A stretch of DNA of 64,000 nt from Flavobacterium lipolyticum (GCF_020905335.1 NZ_JAJJMN010000002.1:682001-746000); one strand, 5' to 3'. Positions 8,828 to 17,780 are shown, numbered from the stretch's first letter. Numbers and translations: made by a program. Notes: generated by a model not told the origin, from the letters alone.

Positions 8828-9826
8828 CTATTGAATTTGGGATTGGAAATTTGATATTTTTACAAAATAAGAACCTTCTTGTAAATATAAATCATCATTT
8901 TTTATCTCCATAAATCTTAAATATTTAAAATTAATAGAAGAATGCGTTTTGTATGCCCTAATTTTTAACTCATCCTTTTTATACAAATTTAAAGTATTGT
9001 TGTTAAAATTAAATTTAAAGATACCTTCCTGATCTACTAAAACATATAAATTATTCTGATTGTCAAAAGAAATATTCTTGAAACCTGAAAAAAAATAACT
9101 ACGGCTAGTAGCTAATGTAGTGACTTTCCATCCATTTACGGTGTTTTCGATTTTACGGATTGAATTTCCAAGGTAGTTATTGTCTCCTCTGTCTATTACA
9201 TATATTATATTATTCCTTATTATAATTTGGGATACGTCTTTAAAACTGGCATCTGCTCCAATACCATCTTTTACTTCATCTTTCCCGGAACCTGCAATCA
9301 GTGTTTCTTTGCTCAATAATGGATTTACTTCTTTTATCGTAAGTGAACCAGTATCAAAAACAATATAAGAATCGTTAGTATAATTACAAATCGCATTTAA
9401 AATGATAGGTTTAGAATTTGTAACTCCTAAAGGTTTCATTGTGTAATAACTAGCAACTGATTTGTAATTATTTGTAAAATTATAAATCATATTCCCTACT
9501 TCATGATCATTAGTTGTTATCAGAATTTCGTTTTTTTCATTCTTGGTCAATCTATTATAAAAAAAACGTAAGTCGTGAAAAGTTTTAAGTACAGCTACTT
9601 TACCATTTCTATCAATCGTGTATAAATTTGCCAGTACGGCTCCTCTTCCGGCAATATAAACTATGTTATTGTTATCGACAACGAAACCATCAATTTCAGT
9701 CGGAATTTCAGAATCTGTTATATAGTCCGCTATTAATTCTCCAGGAATGTTTTGATCATTTTCATTATTACTGCATGATGTTAACACTACTAATAAAATC
9801 ATTAAACGTATTATTTTTTCTTTCAT
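8828..9826 (-). CDS. Predicted lipoprotein with NHL/beta-propeller-like repeats
   Basis: A 332-residue protein with a lipoprotein signal (VVLTSC, Cys18). The remainder is made of repeating beta-strand blocks such as NNIVYIAGRG, NEILITTND, NIIYVIDRGD and NNLYVLVDQEG, the spacing expected of an NHL or similar propeller. Such domains bind ligands or proteins at the cell surface; nothing shows a substrate. The gene is convergent with ettA and divergent from nothing; the DCC-family gene lies just upstream on the same strand. Function unknown. Confidence 0.6.
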   Translation of the reverse strand: MKEKIIRLMILLVVLTSCSNNENDQNIPGELIADYITDSEIPTEIDGFVVDNNNIVYIAGRGAVLANLYTIDRNGKVAVLKTFHDLRFFYNRLTKNEKNEILITTNDHEVGNMIYNFTNNYKSVASYYTMKPLGVTNSKPIILNAICNYTNDSYIVFDTGSLTIKEVNPLLSKETLIAGSGKDEVKDGIGADASFKDVSQIIIRNNIIYVIDRGDNNYLGNSIRKIENTVNGWKVTTLATSRSYFFSGFKNISFDNQNNLYVLVDQEGIFKFNFNNNTLNLYKKDELKIRAYKTHSSINFKYLRFMEIKNDDLYLQEGSYFVKISNFQSQIQ

Positions 9827-9867
9827 TTGTTTAAACTATTTTTTAAGATGTAAGATGAGATTATTTT

Positions 9868-10281
9868 TTATAAAAACTTCGCTTTCAATTCCGGAGTAGG
9901 AATCATACAGCTTTCTTTTTTACCATACCAATTGTATCTGTTTTTAGCAACATAATCATAAATACGGTCGCTGATAAAAATGGGAATAATCCTAAAAATT
10001 TCTGAAAGCCTCCAAAGACCACCAAATTCTTTTGCAATAGCTATTACTGCTGAAGATTTATAAAAGTAAGCAGAGTCAGGATTCAATAATAAAATACTGT
10101 CCATTTTTGCAAAACTAATCCCCAACTGCTTACAAATCGAAATCCCTAATTCTGATTGCAAAGCTACAAATCTGAAAATGTCATTTTTGTCATGCTTGAT
10201 TATAAATTGTACGGCAGAGTTACAGAGATTGCAGATGCCATCAAAGAGAACTATTTTTTTATTTGCGGGTAAATCAATCAT
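9868..10281 (-). CDS. DCC-family thiol-disulfide oxidoreductase-like protein (YuxK/DUF393)
   Basis: A 137-residue protein with the family start VLFDGICNLCNSAVQFI, where Asp14 and the CxxC pair Cys17/Cys20 give the DxxCxxC pattern. A central segment RFVALQSELG and a C-terminal YDYVAKNRYNWYGKKESC are also usual for this group. Family members are predicted to have a thioredoxin-like fold, but substrates are unknown. It lies just upstream of the propeller-like lipoprotein on the same strand, with about 40 bp between. Confidence 0.8.
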   Translation of the reverse strand: MIDLPANKKIVLFDGICNLCNSAVQFIIKHDKNDIFRFVALQSELGISICKQLGISFAKMDSILLLNPDSAYFYKSSAVIAIAKEFGGLWRLSEIFRIIPIFISDRIYDYVAKNRYNWYGKKESCMIPTPELKAKFL

Positions 10282-10290
10282 TTTTTAAAC

Positions 10291-10368
10291 ATGTACTATT
10301 TTGAAGGAACAATTCCTTTATTTATTTTATCTATTGTTGTTTTGTTTTCAATAGCATTTAAAGATTAA
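10291..10368 (+). CDS. Possible 25-residue single-span membrane peptide
   Basis: The frame from ATG 10291 to TAA 10368 encodes MYYFEGTIPLFILSIVVLFS followed by IAFKD: a polar start, one 15-residue hydrophobic span and a short charged tail. There is no clear ribosome binding site and no known match, and AT-rich spacers can give such frames by chance. It is listed because the layout resembles real small membrane peptides. Low confidence. Confidence 0.2.
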   Translation: MYYFEGTIPLFILSIVVLFSIAFKD

Positions 10369-10400
10369 AAACGGCTTTGATAAAACATTTTTAAGAGGCT

Positions 10401-10466
10401 ATTAAAATAAAGTGATCTTCTTATTAATTTTTAAAGAATTAATGCTTTAAATCTCTTTATTTTAAT
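10401..10466. terminator. Inverted repeat, possible terminator downstream of mutS2
   Basis: Arms attaaaataaag (10401-10412) and its complement (10455-10466) are perfect over 12 bp, and the loop holds a further AT-rich complementary stretch. It lies just beyond the 3' end of mutS2 and may fold at the end of that transcript. Confidence 0.45.
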
Positions 10467-10492
10467 TTTTACCAAGAAAAACGCCAATTTTA

Positions 10493-12658
10493 CTACTTTT
10501 TTACTGCTTCAACCAACTCCAGCTCGTCTAAACTTACTTTCGAAGTGAAAATGCCATAATTTACCGTTGCTTTATTTTTTTCTATCGCGTCAATACTTCC
10601 AACAGATCTTCCGTCAAGCATTCTTACACGATCACCAACTTTTAGAATTGGTTTTGGTTTTTCGACTATAGGTTTAAGTTTCTTTTCTTTTTTCTCCTTT
10701 CGAATTTCTTCTACTTTAACAGTGATTTCGGCAATTACTTCTTTTTTCTTTTCAATTATTGCTTTCGTTTCTTTTGGAGTAACTTTTTTGCGTTTTGAAT
10801 TTTCAATCTCGACTATTTTCAAAAATTCACCAATAAGTTCCTTTTTGTTTTTATTGTTAAAGTATTTCTCTGAAATGTCTTCGATTTTCTGACCGATATA
10901 AATGGTTTTCTGATTACTATCGTACAGTTCCTGATAACTTTCCAGTTTTTGCTTGATCTTAACGTTGATGTTTTCCATCTTTTTGCTTTCTTCACGAGCC
11001 CTGGTTTCTTCCTCTTTCAGATTAAGAGAAGTTTTTTCAAGCTTAGAACGCTCCTTTTGAAGGGTTGCAATCGTTTTATCAAAACGTACTTTGCCCACTT
11101 CAATTTTCTTTTTTGCACGATTAATCAATCCAAAAGGAATTCCGTTTTTTAAAGCTACTTCAAAAGTAAATGAACTTCCGGCCTGACCTAAAGCCAGTTT
11201 GTACATAGGTTCTAAAGTTTTTTCATCAAACATCATGTTGGCATTGGTTGCGTATGGCAATTCATTAGCCAAAATCTTTAGATTGGAATAATGAGTGGTT
11301 ATAATCCCGAAAGCTTCACGATGATAAAATTCTTCCAGGAATATCTCTGCCAAAGCACCACCTAATTCCGGATCAGACCCTGTACCAAATTCATCAATTA
11401 AGAACATAGTCTTCTTGTTGCATTTTTTCAGGAAGTAGTTCATGTTCTTTAATCGGTAGCTATAGGTACTCAGGTGATTTTCAATAGATTGATTGTCTCC
11501 AATATCTGTTAAAATCCTGTCAAACAAAAAGGTTTCGCTTCGTTCGTGAACCGGAATAAGCATCCCGGATTGCAGCATTAATTGTAATAAACCTACCGTT
11601 TTTAGCGAAATTGTTTTACCACCTGCATTAGGTCCTGAAATCACAATGATACGATTATCCTGCTTTAGCTCAATGGTTTGCGGATGAGTAACTTCATTTT
11701 TCTGTTTGTTGTTCAGATATAAAATCGGATGATACGCTTCTCTAAAAAACAACCTTCTTTCTTCTGTAATAGTAGGCAAAATTCCGTTGATTCGATTTGC
11801 ATATTTTGCTTTTCCGGCTACAACATCAATATCACTCAAAAAATCCTGATATTCAATTAATAAAGGCAAGTACGGACGAATTGCATTTGATAATTGCTTC
11901 AAAATTCGGGTAATTTCTTCCTTCTCTTCGTATTCTAAATTGGCTAATTCTCTGGAGTATTTTAATGTAGCTTCAGGTTCGATATAAGCAATACTTCCGG
12001 TTTTCGAACTTCCTAAAATAGAGCCCTTCACTTTTCGTCGGTACATGGCTAAAACGGCCAAAACTCTTCGGTTTTGCACAAAACTTTCTTTGATATCATC
12101 AAGATAACCAAGGCTATTGTACTGTGTAAGAGCGACCCCGAAACTTTGATTTACTTTACCGCGAACCAGGTTCATACCCTGACGAATACTCAGTAAAGCC
12201 GGCGAAGCATTGTCTTTTATTTCACCATATTTGTCTACAATCGCATCAATAGTGGTCACAATATCTTTTGTGTATTCAACACGTGAAGCTCTCGCATTTA
12301 AATTTGGATAATAATCATCAAACTTTTTAAGGAAATTTAGTAAAAAGTTGGAAGTCGAAGAGAGTGTAGCAATTTTTCTAAAACTTCCCACTTCAAGAAA
12401 ACTATCTTCAATTGCCAAAAACTTAATCTCGTGAGTTATAGCGTCAAATCCGTGATTGGGAATGGCGTTATTATTTTGAAAAGAGGAAACATATTCTGAT
12501 GTTTGCATCAAAGCCTGCATCAAAGTTTCCTGATCTCTAAAAGGTGTTATTTGTAAAGCTTTTTCTTTTCCTATATCAGTATTACAGCCGGCTGAAATGG
12601 TTTCGAGTACCGTAGGAAATTGTAAATCTTGTAATGTTTTTTCGGTTATAGATATCAT
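10493..12658 (-). CDS. mutS2: MutS2-type endonuclease/ATPase lacking the Smr domain
   Basis: The start is set at the ATG at 12658 (MISITEKTLQDLQFPTV), because the nine codons before it have no family counterpart; this gives 721 residues. The MutS core and clamp helices (about 60-310) are followed by the ATPase domain with Walker A GPNAGGKT, LIDEFGTGSDP and ITTHYSNLK. A charged coiled coil and a KOW-like end (KVGDRVRMLDGRSVGSI) complete it. MutS2 proteins act in suppression of recombination or ribosome rescue. Many carry a C-terminal Smr nuclease domain; here the protein stops after the KOW-like segment and no Smr motif is visible. Confidence 0.88.
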   Translation of the reverse strand: MISITEKTLQDLQFPTVLETISAGCNTDIGKEKALQITPFRDQETLMQALMQTSEYVSSFQNNNAIPNHGFDAITHEIKFLAIEDSFLEVGSFRKIATLSSTSNFLLNFLKKFDDYYPNLNARASRVEYTKDIVTTIDAIVDKYGEIKDNASPALLSIRQGMNLVRGKVNQSFGVALTQYNSLGYLDDIKESFVQNRRVLAVLAMYRRKVKGSILGSSKTGSIAYIEPEATLKYSRELANLEYEEKEEITRILKQLSNAIRPYLPLLIEYQDFLSDIDVVAGKAKYANRINGILPTITEERRLFFREAYHPILYLNNKQKNEVTHPQTIELKQDNRIIVISGPNAGGKTISLKTVGLLQLMLQSGMLIPVHERSETFLFDRILTDIGDNQSIENHLSTYSYRLKNMNYFLKKCNKKTMFLIDEFGTGSDPELGGALAEIFLEEFYHREAFGIITTHYSNLKILANELPYATNANMMFDEKTLEPMYKLALGQAGSSFTFEVALKNGIPFGLINRAKKKIEVGKVRFDKTIATLQKERSKLEKTSLNLKEEETRAREESKKMENINVKIKQKLESYQELYDSNQKTIYIGQKIEDISEKYFNNKNKKELIGEFLKIVEIENSKRKKVTPKETKAIIEKKKEVIAEITVKVEEIRKEKKEKKLKPIVEKPKPILKVGDRVRMLDGRSVGSIDAIEKNKATVNYGIFTSKVSLDELELVEAVKK

Positions 12659-12682
12659 TATATATCGTAAGTTGTAAAGGTT

Positions 12683-12690
12683 CAAAGTTA
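12683..12690 (-). promoter_or_regulatory. -7 element for mutS2
   Basis: The plus strand reads caaagtta, i.e. TAACTTTG on the minus strand, matching TAnnTTTG and lying 25 bp upstream of the chosen ATG, which supports that start. The -33 box is not clear. Confidence 0.4.
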
Positions 12691-12768
12691 CAAAGTTTTG
12701 AAACGAAATAGCACTATTAATTAGTACTTTGAAGAAAACTTTGCTTAATTTGTGATAAAATTTAAAAA

Positions 12769-13440
12769 ATGGAAATCAATCTTTCTCCTGATTGGGAAAC
12801 GGTATTAAAAGATGAAAATCAAAAAACTTATTTTTCTGAGCTAATGAAAACTTTGGAAATTGAATATCAAACATATACTTGTTATCCACCTGCAGAATTG
12901 ATTTTCTCCGCTTTTAATACCTGTACTTTTCAAAACTTAAAAGTTGTCATCATAGGACAAGATCCTTATCATGGAGAAGGAGAGGCGAATGGATTGAGTT
13001 TTTCTGTAAATGATTCCGTTAAAATTCCACCGTCACTGCGAAATATTTACAGAGAACTAAATGACGATCTCGATTCGATCTTTATGCCAACTTCGGGCAA
13101 TCTTGAAAAGTGGGCAAAACAAGGTGTTTTACTCTTAAATGCATCCTTGACGGTTCGCAAAGACAGCCCAAATAGTCATAAACATTTGAAGTGGAATTTG
13201 TTTACAGACGCTGTAATTCAAGCCATTTCGGATCAAAAGGAGAATGTTGTTTTCCTGTTATGGGGAAGCTTTGCTCAGAAAAAAGGCGCTAAAATTGATC
13301 GTTCCAAACATTGCGTTTTAGAATCCGGACATCCTTCACCTATGAGTGCTAATCAGGGAAAATGGTTCGGAAACAAACATTTTAGCAAAACCAATGATTT
13401 TTTGAAATCCAAAGCAATCAAAGAAATCGACTGGCTGTAG
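12769..13440 (+). CDS. ung: Uracil-DNA glycosylase
   Basis: A 223-residue family 1 uracil-DNA glycosylase. The water-activating loop GQDPYHG contains the catalytic Asp65. The PPSLRNIYREL segment, LLLNASLTVR and the DNA-intercalation motif GHPSPMSANQG (catalytic His near residue 186) are all intact. It removes uracil from DNA in base excision repair. Length is normal. The gene is divergent from mutS2, giving two DNA-maintenance genes back to back. No terminator is clear downstream. Confidence 0.95.
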   Translation: MEINLSPDWETVLKDENQKTYFSELMKTLEIEYQTYTCYPPAELIFSAFNTCTFQNLKVVIIGQDPYHGEGEANGLSFSVNDSVKIPPSLRNIYRELNDDLDSIFMPTSGNLEKWAKQGVLLLNASLTVRKDSPNSHKHLKWNLFTDAVIQAISDQKENVVFLLWGSFAQKKGAKIDRSKHCVLESGHPSPMSANQGKWFGNKHFSKTNDFLKSKAIKEIDWL

Positions 13441-13509
13441 AAACGGATAACTAGTTAGAATCAGTTTTTAGCACAACAAAAATGTTGCTGATTACTACAA
13501 ATGACAGAC

Positions 13510-13896
13510 CTATTCTTTAGTGTCTTTTTTAATGATCTCTTCCAGAATAGCTTTGTTCTCGTAGTTGATTACCTTTAAAATAATCTCTTGATTTTTAGCT
13601 GTTTTACCTTCAATGATGTAAAGTTTTCCTTTACTTACAGGCACATTGCTTTTGTCAAAATCAACATCACCAAATGTCAGTGTACTTTTAATATCTGCGG
13701 TGTCAACCCATTTTTCATTTAAAGTCTGAATTGCTTTTTCGGAATACTGAAAAGGCTTAGTGCGTAAATTATTTAAAACTCTGGCATTTGGAAAGTAGTT
13801 GCAACGTGTATCTTTTCCACTGAACACAAGGGCTACAAAAAAGCATCCCATAACCAAACCAATCAAATAATATGCAAAACGATGTACGAACTTCAT
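13510..13896 (-). CDS. DUF4258-like single-span membrane-anchored protein
   Basis: The start is set at ATG 13896 (MKFVHRFAYYLIG) rather than the upstream TTG, giving 128 residues. A membrane segment lies at about 8-27, followed by RCNYFPNARVLNNLRTKPF, which I recall as typical of a Flavobacterial DUF4258 protein, and a small beta-rich domain. No enzymatic motif is visible. It sits 18 bp downstream of the alanine dehydrogenase-like gene on the same strand, but it has its own promoter-like element at 13912-13919. Confidence 0.6.
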   Translation of the reverse strand: MKFVHRFAYYLIGLVMGCFFVALVFSGKDTRCNYFPNARVLNNLRTKPFQYSEKAIQTLNEKWVDTADIKSTLTFGDVDFDKSNVPVSKGKLYIIEGKTAKNQEIILKVINYENKAILEEIIKKDTKE

Positions 13897-13911
13897 GAAA
13901 TATATTTTTTG

Positions 13912-13944
13912 CAAAGGTACACTAAAGTTCCCTTAAAATACAAG
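13912..13944 (-). promoter_or_regulatory. Promoter for the DUF4258-like gene
   Basis: The minus strand reads TACCTTTG at 13919-13912 (TAnnTTTG) and CTTG at 13944-13941, a near -33 box 21 bp away. It overlaps the 3' end of the upstream dehydrogenase-like gene. Confidence 0.4.
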
Positions 13945-15132
13945 TAAATTAATATCGTTGTCCGGCAAATCAAACCATTCCCCAATTGCTTTACTGGTCA
14001 GGATTCCGTGATACATGTAAATTCCATTTTTTAATCCTTTATTGCATCGTATAGCACTTTCCAAACCGCCGTCTTCCGCAATTTGAAGCAAATAAGGAGT
14101 AAGGATATTGCTTATGGATAATGAAGCTGTTTTAGAATATCTGGAAGGGATATTAGGCACACAATAGTGCAGCACATTGCTTTTTATAAAGGTTGGTTTT
14201 TCGTGAGTGGTAACTTCTGAAGTTTCAAAACAGCCTCCGGTGTCAATACTCACATCTACAATTACAGCACCTTTTTTCATGTGTTCGACCATTGTTTCCG
14301 TAACAATAATAGGACAACGCTCTTTACCGCGCATGGCACCAATTGCCACGTCACAACGTCTTAAAGCTTTTAGTAGTGCTTTTTGCTGAACAGTTGAAGT
14401 AAAAATACGTTGATTAAGACTGTTCTGTAAACGACGTAATTTAGTAATTGAATTGTCAAAAACTTTCACATTTGCCCCCAGTCCTATGGCCGTTTTTGCA
14501 GCAAACTCACCAACGGTTCCAGCACCCAGAATAACAACATCAGTAGGAGGGACTCCAGTGATATTACCAAACAAGAGACCTTTTCCAAACTCGTCCGTAA
14601 TCATTAATTCGGCTGCGATAAGAATAGAAGCTGTTCCTGCAATCTCACTTAGTGATTTCACAGCAGGATAGGAGCCATCTTCGTCTTTTATGTACTCAAA
14701 AGCCAGTGCCGTTATTTTTTTCTGTGCTAAAGCTTCAAAGTATGCCTTCTTCTTAGTTTTTAATTGAATGGCCGAAATTATGATAGTTTCCGGATTGATC
14801 ATTTCAATCTCGGCTGTTGTAGGAGGTTCTACCTTAAGAAGCATTGGACAGCCAAACACTTTCTTTGTATCATTTGTTACTTCAGCTCCTGCATCAGAGT
14901 ACTCTTTATCACTATAACTGGAGCTTTCTCCGGCTCCTGATTCAATCATTACCCTATGCCCCTCATAGGTCAACGCACTAACAGCATCCGGAGTCAGACA
15001 AATACGACGTTCCTGATAACTTGTTTCTTTAGGAATTCCTATAAAAAGCTCACTTTTGAATCGGCCAATTTCAAGTTTTTCTTCTTGTGGCAACAATTGC
15101 TGTTTCGTAAATGGGGTTAAGGTAATTGACAT
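13933..15132 (-). CDS. ald: Alanine dehydrogenase/transhydrogenase-alpha family protein
   Basis: A 399-residue protein aligned by eye with NAD-dependent alanine dehydrogenases: GIPKE at the N-terminal domain, LLKVEPPT with the substrate Lys100, Rossmann motif GAGTVGEFAA, and SIDTGGCFE with the catalytic Asp. It has about 28 extra residues at the N-terminus. The catalytic His of characterised enzymes (the His of the YLHLA motif) is replaced by Gln123 in SAIQLKTK. It may therefore be an alanine dehydrogenase with altered chemistry or a related oxidoreductase. Start and length fit the Bacteroidota subgroup. Same strand as GNAT, tsaE and porX upstream. Confidence 0.75.
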   Translation of the reverse strand: MSITLTPFTKQQLLPQEEKLEIGRFKSELFIGIPKETSYQERRICLTPDAVSALTYEGHRVMIESGAGESSSYSDKEYSDAGAEVTNDTKKVFGCPMLLKVEPPTTAEIEMINPETIIISAIQLKTKKKAYFEALAQKKITALAFEYIKDEDGSYPAVKSLSEIAGTASILIAAELMITDEFGKGLLFGNITGVPPTDVVILGAGTVGEFAAKTAIGLGANVKVFDNSITKLRRLQNSLNQRIFTSTVQQKALLKALRRCDVAIGAMRGKERCPIIVTETMVEHMKKGAVIVDVSIDTGGCFETSEVTTHEKPTFIKSNVLHYCVPNIPSRYSKTASLSISNILTPYLLQIAEDGGLESAIRCNKGLKNGIYMYHGILTSKAIGEWFDLPDNDINLLVF

Positions 15133-15215
15133 GGGTTGTGCAAAAAATTAAGAGTACAAATTACGTAAAAAGTTTTAAAATCAATGTAAAAATTCTGCTA
15201 ATAGTTGTTTAAGAA

Positions 15216-15689
15216 TTATAACAGAATTTTTTCCATTTTTATATCAGCTCTTTCGTAACTCACGTCACCCAAAGGAACTTCAGTAAAACCAAATTTCTCA
15301 TACAAATGAAGTGCAGGAAGCAGTATGCGATTGGAATACAAAAACAGCTTTTTAATATGGTTCTCTTTTGCAACAGTCATGCAATGTGTTAACAGTTTGT
15401 TTCCAACTCCAAGGCCTTGTGCTTGATCCGAAACAGCCATTTTACTCAATTCAAAGGTAATGTGATCAACTTTCATTAAGGAAACAGTTCCGATAATTTC
15501 ACCGTTATATCTGGCATAGAAGATTAATCCGCCTTTATCGATAATTTCTTCTTGTGGGTTAGAAAGTACCAACTCGTCTTTTTCTTCTACTTTAAAATAC
15601 TTTTTAAGCCATTCCAGATTTAGAATCTTAATGTGTTCTTTTAAATCAGTTGAAAAAGAGATAATTTCTACGGTATTTTGGGTATTCAT
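15216..15689 (-). CDS. GNAT-family N-acetyltransferase
   Basis: A 157-residue protein with the GNAT fold. Motif A is visible as SKMAVSDQAQGLGVGNKLL, the Q-x-x-G-x-G/A loop that binds acetyl-CoA pyrophosphate. It is preceded by the strand GEIIGTVSLMKV and followed by LHLYEKFGFTEV, the usual C-terminal motif B. It transfers an acyl group to an amine; the substrate cannot be told. It lies between the alanine dehydrogenase-like gene and tsaE on the same strand, with 51 bp to tsaE. Confidence 0.85.
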   Translation of the reverse strand: MNTQNTVEIISFSTDLKEHIKILNLEWLKKYFKVEEKDELVLSNPQEEIIDKGGLIFYARYNGEIIGTVSLMKVDHITFELSKMAVSDQAQGLGVGNKLLTHCMTVAKENHIKKLFLYSNRILLPALHLYEKFGFTEVPLGDVSYERADIKMEKILL

Positions 15690-15740
15690 TTTTATTTTCT
15701 TAGTGTCTTTATGTAGACCTTTCGCCTTTTGTTGAAAGTT

Positions 15741-16148
15741 TTAGGATAATTTTAATTCTCTTTTTCCATCTGCCAGCAGTTCAATTGTGATGGTTGAAGT
15801 TTCTTCCGGCAGTAAGCTTGCAATTTTCTCAGACCATTCAATAAAACACCAATTTCCGGAATACAAGTAATCGTCAACTCCCATGTCTAGTGCTTCCGTT
15901 TCTTTGTTTAATCTATAAAAATCAAAGTGGTAAACAATTTGATTGTTAGAAGTATAATATTCATTAACCAAAGAGAAGGTTGGACTACTGGTTGCATCCT
16001 GAACTCCCAGGTTTTTACACAATTGTTTGATTAAGGTAGTTTTTCCAACACCCATTTCTCCATTGAAAAGAATGATTTTTTTTGGATTTGCTGCTAAAAT
16101 TTGCGTGGCTACTTCTCTGATTTGATCTAATGAAAAAACGATGTTCAT
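15741..16148 (-). CDS. tsaE: tRNA threonylcarbamoyladenosine biosynthesis ATPase TsaE
   Basis: A 135-residue P-loop ATPase. GEMGVGKTTLIKQL is Walker A, SSPTFSLVNEY is the switch-like motif, and FYRLN plus FIEWSEK complete the TsaE pattern. TsaE works with TsaB and TsaD to make t6A37 on ANN-decoding tRNAs. Length is near the family norm. It is downstream of porX on the same strand; the spacer between them holds a perfect hairpin (16167-16215), so the two may be uncoupled or separately regulated. Confidence 0.92.
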   Translation of the reverse strand: MNIVFSLDQIREVATQILAANPKKIILFNGEMGVGKTTLIKQLCKNLGVQDATSSPTFSLVNEYYTSNNQIVYHFDFYRLNKETEALDMGVDDYLYSGNWCFIEWSEKIASLLPEETSTITIELLADGKRELKLS

Positions 16149-16166
16149 TTTTTGTTTGTTTTAATT

Positions 16167-16215
16167 AGTCTCAGTTTTCAGTCTCAGCTCTAAACTGAGA
16201 CTGAAAACTGAGACT
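16167..16215. repeat. Perfect 21-bp inverted repeat between porX and tsaE
   Basis: Arms 16167-16187 and 16195-16215 are fully complementary (core ctgagactgaaaactgag) with a 7-nt loop. The same word appears at 23311-23345 and in the tandem array at 45165-45307. It lacks a T-tract on either strand, so it is not an ordinary terminator. Confidence 0.8.
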
Positions 16216-16226
16216 GAGAACTTTTT

Positions 16227-17780
16227 CTATTTAGGGTTAAATACCAAAAACGGAATAATCATTTCTTCTAACGAAATCCCTCCGTGCTGGTAAGTGTTTT
16301 TATAATAACTCACATAGTGGTTGTAGTTGTTTACATAGGCTAAAAAGTAATCGTTTTTAGCAAAAATAAACGAACTACTCATGTTAATCGCTGGCAAACC
16401 AATGGCTTTAGGCTCTTTAACGACATACACATCTTTTTGTTCGTATGTTAAACTACGACCGGTTTTGTAGCGCAAATTTAAACTTGTATTTTTATCTCCA
16501 ACCACTTTCGACGGATTTTTTACATTAATAGTACCGTGATCTGTTGTCAAAATCAATTTAAAACCTAAAAGTTGTGCCTGTTGAATAATTTCGAGCAGTG
16601 GCGAGTTCTTAAACCAGCTTAAAGTGAGTGAGCGATAGGCTTTGTCATCTGAAGCCAGTTCTTTTACCACTTCCATTTCAGTTTTGGCGTGCGAAAGCAT
16701 GTCAACAAAATTATAAACTACAGTTACAAGATCATTTCCTTTTAAAGCTTTGAAATTTTCTGCCAATTTTTTTCCTCCTGCGTAATTGGTGATTTTGAAA
16801 TAATCTTCTTTAATATTTAAACCTAAGCGTTTTAATTGCGCTGATAGAAATTCGGCTTCAAAAAGGTTTTTTCCACCATCTTCAACATCGTTCTTCCAAT
16901 ATTGCGGAAACTGTTTTTCCATCTCTATCGGTAATAAACCTGAAAAGATTGCATTACGGGCATATTGTGTGGCGGTTGGAAGAATAGAAAAATAAGGAAC
17001 CTCTTTTTCCAGTTTATAATAATTAGAAACCACCGTTTCAAAAGATTTCCATTGATCATAACGCAGGTTGTCAATTACCACAAATAAAATAGGCTTATCC
17101 TTCTTTTTAAGCTCCGGAACTACTAATTCTTTGAATAAATTGTGCGATTGAACAGGCTTGTCCGCCTTTGGAGCAAACCAGTCTTCATAATTTCTCTCGA
17201 TATATTTTCCGAATTGCGAATTGGCTTCTACTTTCTGAGACTCCAGAATTTCTATCATTGCCTGATCGTTAATATTCTCCAGTTCCAACTCCCAAAAGAT
17301 TAATTTCTTGTAGAGTTCAATCCAATCTTCAAAAGAATTAACCATAGCCAATTCCATGGAGATTTTTCTAAACTCCTTTTGATAATCCAATGTCGTTTTT
17401 TCAGAAATTAATCTCGAATGATCTAGATTTTTCTTTAGACTTAACAGAATCTGATTCGGATTCACCGGTTTTATGAGATAATCGGCAATTTTGGAACCAA
17501 TAGCTTCTTCCATGATATACTCTTCCTCGCTTTTGGTAATCATAATCATCGGAATAGCTGATTTCTTCTCTTTCATTTCCGAAAGCGTTTCCAGACCACT
17601 CATTCCGGGCATATTTTCATCTAAAAAAACAATATCAAAATTATCTTCTTCAAATAGTGTAATCGCATCTAAACCATTGTTAGAGGTGGTTACAACGTAG
17701 TTTTTTTTCTCCAGAAATAATATATGTGGTTTTAAAAGATCGATTTCATCATCGACCCAAAGTATTTTTATCTTGTCCAT
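16227..17780 (-). CDS. porX: PorX, type IX secretion response regulator with PglZ-type domain
   Basis: A 517-residue protein: receiver domain (1-120) with the acidic pair in WVDDE, phospho-acceptor Asp54 in FLDENMP and the Lys of LIKPV; a helical linker (about 125-200); then a PglZ/alkaline phosphatase superfamily domain (FVVIDNLRYDQW, LTTDHGTINV, YQHGGISLEEMIIP). In Porphyromonas and Flavobacteria PorX pairs with the kinase PorY to control the type IX secretion system; the effector domain cleaves oligonucleotide-type phosphodiesters in published work. No porY is in this window. Divergent from the HD gene. Confidence 0.93.
   Translation of the reverse strand: MDKIKILWVDDEIDLLKPHILFLEKKNYVVTTSNNGLDAITLFEEDNFDIVFLDENMPGMSGLETLSEMKEKKSAIPMIMITKSEEEYIMEEAIGSKIADYLIKPVNPNQILLSLKKNLDHSRLISEKTTLDYQKEFRKISMELAMVNSFEDWIELYKKLIFWELELENINDQAMIEILESQKVEANSQFGKYIERNYEDWFAPKADKPVQSHNLFKELVVPELKKKDKPILFVVIDNLRYDQWKSFETVVSNYYKLEKEVPYFSILPTATQYARNAIFSGLLPIEMEKQFPQYWKNDVEDGGKNLFEAEFLSAQLKRLGLNIKEDYFKITNYAGGKKLAENFKALKGNDLVTVVYNFVDMLSHAKTEMEVVKELASDDKAYRSLTLSWFKNSPLLEIIQQAQLLGFKLILTTDHGTINVKNPSKVVGDKNTSLNLRYKTGRSLTYEQKDVYVVKEPKAIGLPAINMSSSFIFAKNDYFLAYVNNYNHYVSYYKNTYQHGGISLEEMIIPFLVFNPK

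Noticed and set aside
16227..17780. Phage-defence protein because of the PglZ-type domain
   Set aside because: The N-terminal receiver domain and the overall length identify PorX, the type IX secretion regulator; no BREX or Pgl genes are near.
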